Of a stretch of 64,000 bases of DNA, positions 44,312 to 52,302 are shown one piece after another; the stretch's first letter is position 1, and each line of letters opens with the position of its first letter. Below the pieces are notes generated by a model. The model was not told the origin of the DNA. It saw nothing but the letters and a program-made list of their open reading frames with translations, and did not search any database. The stretch covers positions 96,442 to 160,441 of the forward strand of contig CAWEHU010000028.1 of the NCBI GenBank assembly GCA_963808965.1, given 5' to 3'. The DNA is from CAWEHU01 sp963808965 (GTDB lineage: Bacteria > Pseudomonadota > Alphaproteobacteria > Acetobacterales > Acetobacteraceae). The position numbers were made by a program, and so were the translations under genes.

Positions 44312-45197
44312 TGGCGGCGGATAGCTGGATCAACGAGACGCTGTATCCCGACTGGGGTCAGCGTTTCCTGGTCAAGCGCGAGCTCGCCCGCGTGCGGAGC
44401 GCGTTCCAGGACATCGTGATCTTCGAGAGCCACTCGCATGGCCGCGTGATGGTGCTGGACGGCGTGATCCAGATCACCGAGCGCGACGAGTTCGTCTATC
44501 AGGAGATGCTGACCCATGTGCCGTTGCTGGCGCATGGCGAGGCACGGGACGTGCTCATCATCGGCGCGGGCGACGGCGGCGTGTTGCGCCGCGTGTTGCA
44601 GCATCGTGCCGTTACGCGCGCGGTGATGGTCGAGATCGACGGCGAGGTGATCCGGCTCGCGCGGGAGTTCCTGCCGGGGATCGCCGGCGACGCCTGGAGC
44701 GATCCGCGCGCCGAGGTGATCGTGGGCGACGGCATCGACTATGTGCGGCGCGCCTCCGATGCATCCTTCGACGCGATCATCGTCGACAGCACGGACCCGA
44801 TCGGCGTCGGCGAGGTGCTGTTCACGGATGATTTCTACCGCAACTGTGCGCGCATCCTGACGGCGCGCGGGGTGATCGTGAACCAGTGCGGCGTCCCGTT
44901 CATGCAGGCTGACGAGCTGCGCGAGACGAGCGCGCGCCGCGCCCGCTTCTTCCTGCATGTGACGGCCTATGTGGCGGCGGTGCCGACCTATGTCGGCGGG
45001 TTCATGACGCTCGGCTGGGCGGGCAAGGATCCGCACCTGACCGCGCTGGCCGTGGGTGACATCCGGCGGCGCGCGGAGGCGGCGGGCATCCTTGGTACGA
45101 CACAGGTACCTGGACGCCGGAGATTCACGTCGGCGCCTTCAACCTGCCGCCCTACATCGCCCGGCATCTGCCCGCGGGTGCACAACCCCAGGGCTAG
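44311..45197 (+). CDS. speE: Spermidine synthase (one apparent frameshift)
   Basis: About 295 residues. The start MAADSWINETLYPDWGQRFL, motif I DVLIIGAGDGGVLRRVLQHR, the catalytic block IIVDSTDPIGVGEVLFTDDF and YVGGFMTLGWAGKDP are all spermidine synthase. The frame shifts near 45095, and the correct C-terminus continues as TGTWTPEIHVGAFNLPPYIA and ends at a TAG at 45195. It adds the aminopropyl group to putrescine. Part of speD-speE. Confidence 0.9.
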
Positions 45198-45291
45198 ACC
45201 ACGCTCCGGCGAGCAGTGCTCGCTTGGCTTTTCCCTGCGCCTTCCGGCAAAGTCGATCTCGCCCGTCCCTCTTTCCGAGAAGGAAGACGCG

Positions 45292-46830
45292 ATGAGATTG
45301 CTCGCCGTCCATCCCAGCGGATTGATGTACACCAAGATTTTCCTCACGCTCGAGCCTCTGGGACTCGAGCTGGTCGCCGAGGCGGCGCGCCAAGCCGGGC
45401 ACGACGTGCGTATCGTCGACTTGCAGGTCGAACCGCTGCGCGAGCTTTTCCGCACACTCGACCGTTGGCGCCCGGAAGCGGTCTGCTTCGGCGGCAACTA
45501 TCTGGCGAACGTGCCGGAAATCATCGATCTCTCCAAGGCCATCAAGGCGCGGCTGCCGAACTGCTTCGTGTTCGTGGGCGGCCACAGCGCGAGCTTCGTG
45601 GCCGATGACGTGCTCGCGCAGGGCGAGGGCGCGATCGATTGCGTGCTGAAGGGAGAGGGCGAGGCTTCGGTCGCTTTGCTGCTGGACGCCGCGCGTGATG
45701 GCGATCTGACCCGGGTGCCCGGCGCGGTCAGCGCGGCCGGGGAGGGACCGCCACCGGGCTTCGTGAAGAGTCTCGATGCGATCCGCCCCGCCCGTGACTT
45801 GTTACGCCGTCGCCGCCGCTATTTCATCGGCGCGCTGGACCCATGCGCCTCGATCGAGTTCGCACGTGGCTGCCCGTGGGACTGTACTTTTTGCAGCGCC
45901 TGGACCTTTTACGGGCGAAGCTACCGGACCGCCTCGCCGGAGGTGGTCGCCGACGAGTTGGCCCGGCTCCGCGAGCCTGGCGTGTTCATCGTGGACGATG
46001 TGGCGTTCGTGCAGGCCCGGCACGGTTTCGAGATCGGCGAGGCGATCGCCCGGCGCGGTATCCGCAAGCAGTATTATCTCGAAACGCGCGGGGATGTGCT
46101 GCTCCGGCACAAGGAGGTATTCCAGTTCTGGCGCAAGCTTGGACTGAGTATCGTGTTCATCGGCCTCGAAGCGATCGATGAGGAGGGCTTGAAGCGCTTT
46201 CGCAAGCGCGTCGGCGTGGACAAGAACTTCGAGGCGCTCGAGTTCGCGCGCTCGCTCGACATCTCGGTCGCGATCAACATCATAGCCGATCCGTCGTGGG
46301 ATCGCGGCCGTTTCGAGACCGTACGCCAGTGGTGCCTTTCGATACCGGAAGTGGTGAACATCAGCGTGACGACGCCCTATCCGGGAACGGAGATCTGGCA
46401 GACCGAGCAACGCCGCCTGACCACGCGCGACTATCGGCTGTTCGACATTCAGCACGCCGTGCTGCCGACCACTCTTCCGTTGCCGGAGTTCTACCAGGAG
46501 CTGGTCAAGACCCAGCAAGTGCTGAACCGCAAGCACCTGGGCTTCGCCGCCTTGCGCAGTTCGGCTGGAATCGCCGCCGCCCGGCTTGCTCGCGGGCAGA
46601 CGAACTTCGTGCGGATGCTGTGGAAGTTCAATTCGGTTTACAATGCCGCTCTGCAAATAGCGGATCACGCGCGCGAGGTTCGTTACGAGTTGCCTCTACC
46701 GCCCGTTGGCGGAGCGGTCGACAAGCGCTCGCTCTACATCCACCGGCCAGTAGGCCGGCGCGGCCGCGCCATCGACGATTCGACGGAGCAGTTCGTGGAT
46801 GCCACGCGGGCGGGCACCGTGGTGGGTTGA
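45292..46830 (+). CDS. hpnR: Hopanoid C-3 methylase HpnR (B12-radical SAM)
   Basis: A 512-residue cobalamin-binding radical SAM enzyme. The N-terminal half is a B12-binding fold (LAVHPSGLMYTKIFLTLEPL, GHDVRIVDLQ, FVFVGGHSASFVADDVL); the radical SAM core has Cys194, Cys198 and Cys201 in ARGCPWDCTFCSAWTFYGRS for the 4Fe-4S cluster. The strings WTFYGRSYR and IVDDVAFVQ fit HpnR from memory. It methylates C-3 of hopanoids in the inner membrane, a modification linked to stationary-phase survival. ATG at 45292 follows GAAGGAAG. Confidence 0.85.
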   Translation: MRLLAVHPSGLMYTKIFLTLEPLGLELVAEAARQAGHDVRIVDLQVEPLRELFRTLDRWRPEAVCFGGNYLANVPEIIDLSKAIKARLPNCFVFVGGHSASFVADDVLAQGEGAIDCVLKGEGEASVALLLDAARDGDLTRVPGAVSAAGEGPPPGFVKSLDAIRPARDLLRRRRRYFIGALDPCASIEFARGCPWDCTFCSAWTFYGRSYRTASPEVVADELARLREPGVFIVDDVAFVQARHGFEIGEAIARRGIRKQYYLETRGDVLLRHKEVFQFWRKLGLSIVFIGLEAIDEEGLKRFRKRVGVDKNFEALEFARSLDISVAINIIADPSWDRGRFETVRQWCLSIPEVVNISVTTPYPGTEIWQTEQRRLTTRDYRLFDIQHAVLPTTLPLPEFYQELVKTQQVLNRKHLGFAALRSSAGIAAARLARGQTNFVRMLWKFNSVYNAALQIADHAREVRYELPLPPVGGAVDKRSLYIHRPVGRRGRAIDDSTEQFVDATRAGTVVG

Positions 46831-46846
46831 GTTCGTTTGTCGTCGT

Positions 46847-46927
46847 CCTGGTTCCCCGCTTTCGCGGGGATGAGCGGGAACGTGAACGCCCTGTTGCCGT
46901 GCATCCCCGCGAAAGCGGGGATCCAGG
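46847..46927. repeat. Dispersed palindromic repeat, copy C
   Basis: An 81-base unit beginning CCTGGTTCCCCGCTTTCGCG and ending CCCGCGAAAGCGGGGATCCAGG-like (last 20: CGCGAAAGCGGGGATCCAGG). Each half is a hairpin, and the two halves are inverted copies of each other. Copy D, on the far side of the GIY-YIG gene, has the same layout and orientation. Confidence 0.8.
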
Positions 46928-47017
46928 CGTTCACAACCCGTAATCCTCGCTTCAGATCGCGCCATTGCGGATTGATGGTTTCGATCAGCTGCAGCTTCCA
47001 CGCGCAGATTCCACGTC

Positions 47018-47021
47018 TTAA
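47018..47021. repeat. Target-site duplication TTAA, left
   Basis: TTAA, matched by 48324-48327 on the other side of the IS. Removing the IS and one copy restores the GIY-YIG coding sequence. Confidence 0.75.
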
Positions 47022-48323
47022 CAGGCTGCGGGGAGAAATGGGTGAGTTGCGGAGGGCGGGCTTGTAGCGGCTGGGAGCGGCGTTCGCACGGCGGTTTGCC
47101 GGTTGTGCCGCGCTGGCGGGCGAAAATCATGGATGTGGACAGAGTCCTCGGGCATGACTACGCCGCGCCGGCCAGCAGCTTCGGGATGCGCACAACATTG
47201 TACGATGGCCGCCACGAAGGTGAACATCCAGCCGACCCGAGCGGTGCCGCGATGACGGGTTTTGCGCAGGCCGCCGACCGTCTTGACCCAGCCGAACACC
47301 TCCTCGATGCGCTTGCGGATACGCACGCTGATCGCGTGGCCGGCATGGCGTGTGGTGCGGCCATCGATGGCGGAGCGGCGCCCCTTGGTGTTCTGCGAGA
47401 CATGCGGTGTCACGCCCAGGCGGCGCATCTCGGCGACGAAGTCCTGGGTGTCGTAGGCCTTGTCCCCGCCCAGCGTGATGCGCCCGCTGTCAGGACGATC
47501 CCCGACCATCGCGATGGCAGCTTCGCGCTCCGCCGTCCCGGTCGCGGTCGTGGTTGTCGCATCCACGACCAGGCCGTTGCGGTTCTCCATCAGCACATGT
47601 CCCATGTGGCACAACTTGGAGGCCTGCCCGGCCGCCTTGCGCAACAGCCTAGCGTCCGGATCGGTGGTCGAGGCGTGCGTCTCGTTGCTGCGCTTCTCGC
47701 CGTGAAAGTCACGCTCGCTGTTACGACCCGGCGCGGGTGGCTCGCCGCTGCCGTCCTTCGGACGGAAACTTTTCATCGACGCCCACGCCTCGATCAACGT
47801 TCCGTCCACCGAGAAATGCTCGGCCGAGAGCAGCGGCTTCACCTCCGGATCGGCCAGGATCGCCGCCAGGAAGCCGCGTGCGATGTCGCCTTCCAGCAGA
47901 CGATCGCGGTTCTTGGTGAACACCGTCACGTCCCAGACCGGCGCGTCTATCGCCAGGCCGACGAACCAGCGGAACAGCATGTTGTAGGTGATCTGCTGCA
48001 TCAGCTGCCGTTCCGAGCGGACCGTGAACAAAGCCTGCAGCAGCAGCGCACGCAGCAGCTTCTCCGGCGGGATCGAGGGCCGGCCCGTGTCCGCGTAGAT
48101 CGCTGCGAATGCCGGCGACAGCCGGTCCAACGCCGAATTTACAAGCAGGCGGATCGCTCGCAACGGATGATCCTGCGGCACAAGAGTCTCCGGGCTTGCG
48201 TAACTGAACAGCTTGCCAGTCTGACGATCCGATCCACGCATCCCCGGCCACCTCTTCCGCCCGTCACCGTGACAGAGAGTCAAATCAAAACCGGTTCGGG
48301 GAAGTCCCTTTTTCCGCATCCTG
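47022..48323 (-). mobile_element. IS element, IS5/IS1182-like, 1302 bp
   Basis: Ends defined by the break in the GIY-YIG gene: both termini start CAGG(A/C)TGCGG reading inward, an imperfect terminal inverted repeat, and TTAA is duplicated at both sides. It carries one transposase gene. Inserted in the same orientation as the target gene. Confidence 0.8.
47158..48241 (-). CDS. IS5/IS1182-type DDE transposase (one apparent frameshift)
   Basis: About 361 residues. MRGSDRQTGKLFSYASPETL, RPSIPPEKLLRALLLQALFT and NMLFRWFVGLAIDAPVWDVT are the N-terminal DNA-binding and insertion blocks of this transposase group. The DDE residues are in HFSVDGTLIEAW, LGGDKAYDTQDF and RKRIEEVFGWVKTVGG. Near 47205 the frame shifts; the expected end YNVVRIPKLLAGAA follows in another frame to a TAG at 47158. 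Start at ATG 48241 with GGAAGAGG upstream. Confidence 0.85.
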
Positions 48324-48327
48324 TTAA
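48324..48327. repeat. Target-site duplication TTAA, right
   Basis: Second copy of the TTAA flanking the IS (see 47018-47021). Confidence 0.75.
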
Positions 48328-48533
48328 GACGGCGCTCCCGCATGAAGGCAGCCTCTCTCGTCTGATGCTGTTCGAACCACACAAGATGCTTGACCCCGTA
48401 TTGGGAAGTGAAACCGCGCAGCTCCTCGGTCTTATGCTGCCAAACCCGGCGAATCAGATCGTCGGTGTGGCCCACATACAGAGTTCCATTGCGGCGGCTC
48501 GCAAGGATGTAGACATAGAAACTCATATTCAAT

Positions 48534-48612
48534 CCTGGTTCCCCGCCTGCGCGGGGATGATCGGAAATAGGGAGTTTCTGTCCCGTGCACCCCGCGAAAG
48601 CGGGGATCCAGG
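48534..48612. repeat. Dispersed palindromic repeat, copy D
   Basis: 79 bases with the same bipartite form as copy C: CCTGGTTCCCCGCCTGCGCG at the left, CGCGAAAGCGGGGATCCAGG at the right. It lies between the GIY-YIG start and the fliP stop. Copies C and D are in direct orientation and bracket the GIY-YIG gene. Confidence 0.8.
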
Positions 48613-48634
48613 AGGGTTCACGGTCCACGCGTTG

Positions 48635-49374
48635 CTACCGCGCCGTCTCCGCGAAGCTCTGCACCAGGCTGCCGGCTACGAGCCGCCAGCCGTCCACCAG
48701 CACGAAGAAGATGAGCTTGAACGGGAGCGCGACGACGCTCGGCGGCAGCATCATCATGCCGAGACTCATCAGCACGCTCGCGACCACCATGTCGATGACC
48801 AGGAATGGCAGGAACAAGAGGAAGCCCATCTCGAATGCGCGGCGCAACTCGCCCACCATGAAGGCGGCACCAGTGCGCGCCACGGCGCCTGCTCGGATGT
48901 ATCGGTTGCGGGCAGGTTGCCCAGATCGAGAAAAAGCTGAAGGTCGCTGCCGCGCAGATTGGCGGTCATGAATTTGCGGAACGGCTCGCTCGCCAGCCGC
49001 AAGCCCTCCATCTCGCTCACATGGCCCTGCGTCATCGGCAACAGTCCGGTGGTCCAGGCTTGGTCCAGCACCGGCTGCATCACGAAAAAAGTCAAGAACA
49101 GCGCGAGCCCGATCAGCACCGTGTTGGGCGGCGTGCCCTGCGTGCTGAGCGCGCTCCTGAGCAGCGAGAGCACGATGACGATGCGCGTGAAGGCCGTCAC
49201 CATCACGAGCAGGCTCGGGGCGAGCGAGAGCACGGTGATGAGCGCCGTGATCTGCACGAGCCGGCTCGTCGCGCCGGCCTGCCGGGTCGCACCGAGATCG
49301 ATACTGACCGATTGCGCGTGCGCGATCGCGGGGAGGAGAAGCAGGAAGGCCAGCAGAAGCAGGCGGCGGATCAC
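48635..49374 (-). CDS. fliP: Flagellar type III export protein FliP (one apparent frameshift)
   Basis: About 246 residues. A signal peptide (LLLLAFLLLLPAIAHA) precedes ITALITVLSLAPSLLVMVTA and IVIVLSLLRSALSTQGTPPN, the conserved FliP core. The frame changes near 48885, just before RTGAAFMVGELRRAFEMGFL, and continues to VDGWRLVAGSLVQSFAE. The export-gate protein forms a complex with FliQ and FliR. The upstream fliO overlaps its ATG. The downstream palindrome D lies 22 bases after the stop. Confidence 0.9.
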
Positions 49375-49646
49375 GGCTCCCCTCCCGGTTCGGGCAGCCA
49401 GCCGACCACCAAATCCTGTGCGCCGCCGGTCATCACCAGCACCTGCCGGCCCTCGCAGCGGACGAGATGCAGCCTGCGCTTCGGATCGATGGCGATCGCT
49501 TCCTGGACAGAGAGCTGCCGGCCCGCACCGGCCGGCCCGGCGACGAACCCGCCGAGGCGTGCTGCGCGCTGCGCGATCCAGATCAATGCCAGCACCGCCG
49601 CGAGCGCGGCACTTGCCGTGAGAAGATAGGAGAGGTTCGGGAGCAT
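49371..49646 (-). CDS. fliO: Flagellar biosynthetic protein FliO
   Basis: A 91-residue protein with one membrane helix (YLLTASAALAAVLALIWIAQ) and a cytosolic FliO domain (RQLSVQEAIAIDPKRRLHLV, then RCEGRQVLVMTGG). It helps assemble FliP. Its stop overlaps the fliP start by four bases. Confidence 0.85.
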   Translation of the reverse strand: MLPNLSYLLTASAALAAVLALIWIAQRAARLGGFVAGPAGAGRQLSVQEAIAIDPKRRLHLVRCEGRQVLVMTGGAQDLVVGWLPEPGGEP

Positions 49647-49683
49647 CGGGCGCGGCCTTTTGCCGGGCTGTGGAAAGGAACGT

Positions 49684-49980
49684 TCAGCCGCCGTCAGGCG
49701 GGTCGGCGAGATGGGTCAGTGTCGCGTGCAGCGTCGCGAGGTCGGCGAGCAAACCGATGAGCACGGGCCGGAAATCGCGGCCTTGTTCCGGCGGCAGATC
49801 GAGCGCCTTGGCGCAGAGTAGCCCGACCTGTTCCTCGAGACCGGAAAGGTCGACCGCCCGCCGGGCCTCCGTCATCGCTCGCGCAAGGCGCACCGTATTG
49901 GTGAGCGACCCGGCGAGCGCCTCGGCGGCGTGCAGCTGGACGCGGTTTTCTGGGAACGAAGGGAACAGGGGCGCGGTCAT
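49684..49980 (-). CDS. Conserved hypothetical protein upstream of fliO
   Basis: A 98-residue helical, acidic protein without signal or membrane helix (EALAGSLTNTVRLARAMTEA, EEQVGLLCAKALDLPPEQGR). It is 37 bases upstream of fliO on the same strand, and divergent from flgB. No family recognised; the position suggests a flagellar accessory role. Confidence 0.6.
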   Translation of the reverse strand: MTAPLFPSFPENRVQLHAAEALAGSLTNTVRLARAMTEARRAVDLSGLEEQVGLLCAKALDLPPEQGRDFRPVLIGLLADLATLHATLTHLADPPDGG

Positions 49981-50052
49981 CGCCCGTGATTTGAGGCGCG
50001 AGAAGTTACCGAAGCCTTTCCGTGTCCGCGTTAACCGCGCGTTCAGCCGGAC

Positions 50053-50065
50053 GGCACAATGTGCC
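50053..50065. promoter_or_regulatory. Palindrome GGCACA-A-TGTGCC between divergent flagellar genes
   Basis: A perfect six-base-arm palindrome in the 112-base region between the fliO-operon start and flgB. It resembles a -24 sigma-54 element (GGCAC) on both strands, but the -12 element is not correctly spaced, so it is not a sigma-54 promoter as read. It could bind a regulator. Confidence 0.35.
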
Positions 50066-50092
50066 GCCCTGGAAAAGGCGGCGGAACGGCGC

Positions 50093-50485
50093 ATGGATCT
50101 GACGCGGGCGGATGTGTTCGGTCTGGCCGAGCAGCGGCTAGGCTGGCTCGAGAAGCGGCAGGAGTTGCTGGCGCAGAACATCGCCAACGCGGACACGCCG
50201 GGCTTTCAGGCGCGCGATCTGCAACCTTTCGCCGCCGCCCTCGCCCGGGCCGGCAGCGCCTCACCGGCGCGCACCCAGCCGGGCCATCTGGCCGGAACCA
50301 GCGGCGGCGCGTTGCAGCCGGCGAGCCCGGCGAAACCGCCCGAGCGCGCGCCGGATGGCAACGCCGTCGGGCTGGACGACGAGCTGATGAAAGTCGCGGA
50401 TACCGAGACGGCGCAGGAGCTGGTGACGAATCTCTACACGAAATACCTGGGCTTCTTCCGTCTCGCGTTCGGACGCAGCCAGTAG
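50093..50485 (+). CDS. flgB: Flagellar basal-body rod protein FlgB
   Basis: A 130-residue proximal rod protein: EQRLGWLEKRQELLAQNIAN, ADTPGFQARDLQPFAAAL, and C-terminal ELMKVADTETAQELVTNLYT with KYLGFFRLAFGR. First gene of flgB-flgC-fliE-fliQ-fliR-flhB. ATG at 50093. Confidence 0.92.
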   Translation: MDLTRADVFGLAEQRLGWLEKRQELLAQNIANADTPGFQARDLQPFAAALARAGSASPARTQPGHLAGTSGGALQPASPAKPPERAPDGNAVGLDDELMKVADTETAQELVTNLYTKYLGFFRLAFGRSQ

Positions 50486-50495
50486 GAGAAGAAAC

Positions 50496-50905
50496 GATGG
50501 ATTTGAGCAAGGCGCTGGCGATCTCGGCGCGCGGCATGGACGCGCAGGGCACACGGCTTCGTGTCATCGCGGAGAATCTCGCCAACCAGGACACGACCGG
50601 TTCCACGCCGGGCGCCGACCCATACCGGCGCAAGACGGTCACGTTCGAAAACCGGCTGGACCGCAGCTTCGAGACCGAGACGGTGCGCGTGAAGCAGATC
50701 GGCCACGACAACGCCGAGGTGCCGCTGAAATACGATCCCTCCCATCCGGCCGCCAACGCCGACGGCTACGTGAAAGTGCCGAACGTCAACAGCTTCGTCG
50801 AAGTGATGGACATGCGCGAGGCGCAACGGTCCTACAGCGCCAACCTGGCCGTGCTCCAGACCACGCGCGGGATGCTCAGTCGGTACCATCGGCATGTTGA
50901 AATGA
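50496..50905 (+). CDS. flgC: Flagellar basal-body rod protein FlgC (frameshift near 3' end)
   Basis: About 136 residues: MDLSKALAISARGMDAQGTR, IAENLANQDTTGSTPGADPY, and VKVPNVNSFVEVMDMREAQR with SYSANLAVLQTTRGMLSR. The usual end (TIGMLK) is found in another frame and stops at 50903-50905; an indel near 50884 is needed. Without it FlgC would run into FliE as one fused frame. The fliE ATG overlaps the corrected stop as ATGA. Confidence 0.88.
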
Positions 50906-51207
50906 GCGGGATCCCGACCGTCACCGTCAGGCCGTCCACGGCGGCCGAGGCGTATGCGCGGACCGACCGGGGCGACAACGCCACTCCGGCCGGCGGATTC
51001 GGCGCGGTGCTGCGCCGCGCGGTGGACGGGGCGGTCGAGGCGGGCCACGAGGCGGACGCGCAGACGACAAAGGCGATTTCCGGCGGCGGCAATCTGACCG
51101 AGGTCGTCACCGCCGTCGCGCGCGCGGAGCTTGCGCTGCAATCCACCGTCGCGATCCGCGATCGGGTCGTGCAGGCGTACCAGGACATCATGCGTATGCC
51201 GATCTGA
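50902..51207 (+). CDS. fliE: Flagellar hook-basal body protein FliE
   Basis: A 101-residue protein: GFGAVLRRAVDGAVEAGHEA, GGNLTEVVTAVARAELALQS and TVAIRDRVVQAYQDIMRMPI match FliE, which links the MS ring to the rod. Start at ATG 50902, overlapping the corrected flgC stop. Confidence 0.9.
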   Translation: MSGIPTVTVRPSTAAEAYARTDRGDNATPAGGFGAVLRRAVDGAVEAGHEADAQTTKAISGGGNLTEVVTAVARAELALQSTVAIRDRVVQAYQDIMRMPI

Positions 51208-51241
51208 TTGAGCGCGTAACCCCGGCAAAAGGGCGGGAGAA

Positions 51242-51514
51242 ATGGCGGAAGCCGACGTGGCCTCGCTCGTGCGCGAGGCGATCCTCGTGATGCTGAAACT
51301 CGGCGGGCCGCCGCTGCTGGTCGGGCTCGCGGTCGGGCTCATCGTGTCGCTGTTGCAGGCCGTGACGCAAATCAACGAGGCGACGCTCGCCTTCGTGCCG
51401 AAGGTGCTCGCGCTCTGCGCGGCGCTGGTGCTGCTCGGCCCCTTCATGCTGGCCACCCTGTCCGACTACACGCACCTGCTGTTCGACAGGATGGTGGCGA
51501 TCGGCGGATCGTGA
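51242..51514 (+). CDS. fliQ: Flagellar type III export protein FliQ
   Basis: A 90-residue protein with two membrane helices (LVGLAVGLIVSLLQAVTQIN and LALCAALVLLGPFMLATLSD), the FliQ core. GGGAGAA precedes the ATG. Its stop overlaps the GTG start of fliR. Confidence 0.93.
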   Translation: MAEADVASLVREAILVMLKLGGPPLLVGLAVGLIVSLLQAVTQINEATLAFVPKVLALCAALVLLGPFMLATLSDYTHLLFDRMVAIGGS

Positions 51515-52290
51515 CCCCGGACGACGCCGCGTTCTTGGCCGCGCTGCCCGGCTGGGGCTTCGCCTTCGGGCTGGTGCTCGCCCGCGTGGGCGCTGCGGTG
51601 ATGCTGCTGCCCGGGTTGGGCGAAGCCGAGTTGCCTTCCGTCGTGCGTGCCGGTTTGGCGGTCGCGCTCACCGCCTTGCTGTTGCCCGGCATCGGCCCTG
51701 CGGTCCCGGTTCCTCCCCCCGATCCACTGGTCGGCGCCGGAATGGTCGCGGCTGAGCTTTTCACGGGATTTTGGCTCGGCTGGCTTGCCCGGTTGCTCGT
51801 GCAGGCGCTGCCGATCACCGGACAGATCGTCTCGTATATGCTGGGCCTGTCGAACGTGTTGCAGCCCGACCCGGTGCTCGGTGCGCAGAGCACGGCTCTC
51901 GCGCGTCTCCTGAGTCTGGCGGCGCCGGTGCTGCTCCTGGCTTCGGGCCTCTACGCGCTGCCGATCGCCGCGCTGGCGGGCAGCTATCGGCTGATCGCCC
52001 CGGGCGCGCTGCTGCCTTCCGGGGATGCATCGGAGAGCGTGGTCCAAGGCGTGGCGCAGGCTTTCGGCCTCGCACTGCGGCTCGCCGCGCCTTTCGTGCT
52101 CGCGAGCATCGTCTGGCAGATCGCGCTGGCCCTGCTCGCGCGGCTCGTGCCTCGGCTGCAAGTGTACAGTGTGGCGATGCCGGGACAAATCCTCGGTGGA
52201 CTGATCCTCTTCGCGGCTCTCGCGACAGCGGTGCTCGGCGCCTGGCAGGAAGCGGTGCGGGCGGGCTACGCGCAGCTTCCCGGCTTCTAA
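51511..52290 (+). CDS. fliR: Flagellar type III export protein FliR
   Basis: A 259-residue inner-membrane export-gate protein with six or so hydrophobic segments: FGLVLARVGAAVMLLPGLGE, LFTGFWLGWLARLLVQALPI, LGLSNVLQPDPVLGAQSTAL, and GLILFAALATAVLGAWQEAV. GTG start at 51511 overlaps the fliQ stop as GTGA. Full length. Confidence 0.93.
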   Translation: MTPDDAAFLAALPGWGFAFGLVLARVGAAVMLLPGLGEAELPSVVRAGLAVALTALLLPGIGPAVPVPPPDPLVGAGMVAAELFTGFWLGWLARLLVQALPITGQIVSYMLGLSNVLQPDPVLGAQSTALARLLSLAAPVLLLASGLYALPIAALAGSYRLIAPGALLPSGDASESVVQGVAQAFGLALRLAAPFVLASIVWQIALALLARLVPRLQVYSVAMPGQILGGLILFAALATAVLGAWQEAVRAGYAQLPGF

Positions 52291-52302
52291 AGGCAGCAGC
52301 CG

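Larger units (their letters stand above)
46930..48526 (-). pseudogene. GIY-YIG nuclease gene split by an IS
   Basis: The 5' part (48526 to 48324) encodes MSFYVYILASRRNGTLYVGH, the GIY-YIG start, through REAAFMRERRL. Beyond the IS the frame resumes at 47021 with KTWN, then AWKLQLIETINPQWRDLKRG, the usual end of these small nucleases (an extra T near 47005 breaks the frame again). Joining the halves at the duplicated TTAA restores RERRLKTWN(R)AWKLQLIE. The ribosome binding site sits within repeat copy D. UPF0213/YhbQ-like proteins of this size are single-domain endonucleases. Confidence 0.8.

Noticed and set aside
47042..48940. A 632-codon open frame antisense to the transposase, GIY-YIG gene and fliP
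   Set aside because: It crosses several unrelated genes and the IS boundary, which a real gene predating the insertion could not do.
50053..50066. Possible sigma-54 promoter for flgB or the fliO unit
   Set aside because: GGCAC is present, but the distance from GG to the next GC is 8 or 11 bases, not 10, and there is no TTGC.
50496..51207. A natural FlgC-FliE fusion
   Set aside because: The usual FlgC end TIGMLK and a stop overlapping the fliE ATG are present in the next frame, so an indel near 50884 explains the fused frame better.
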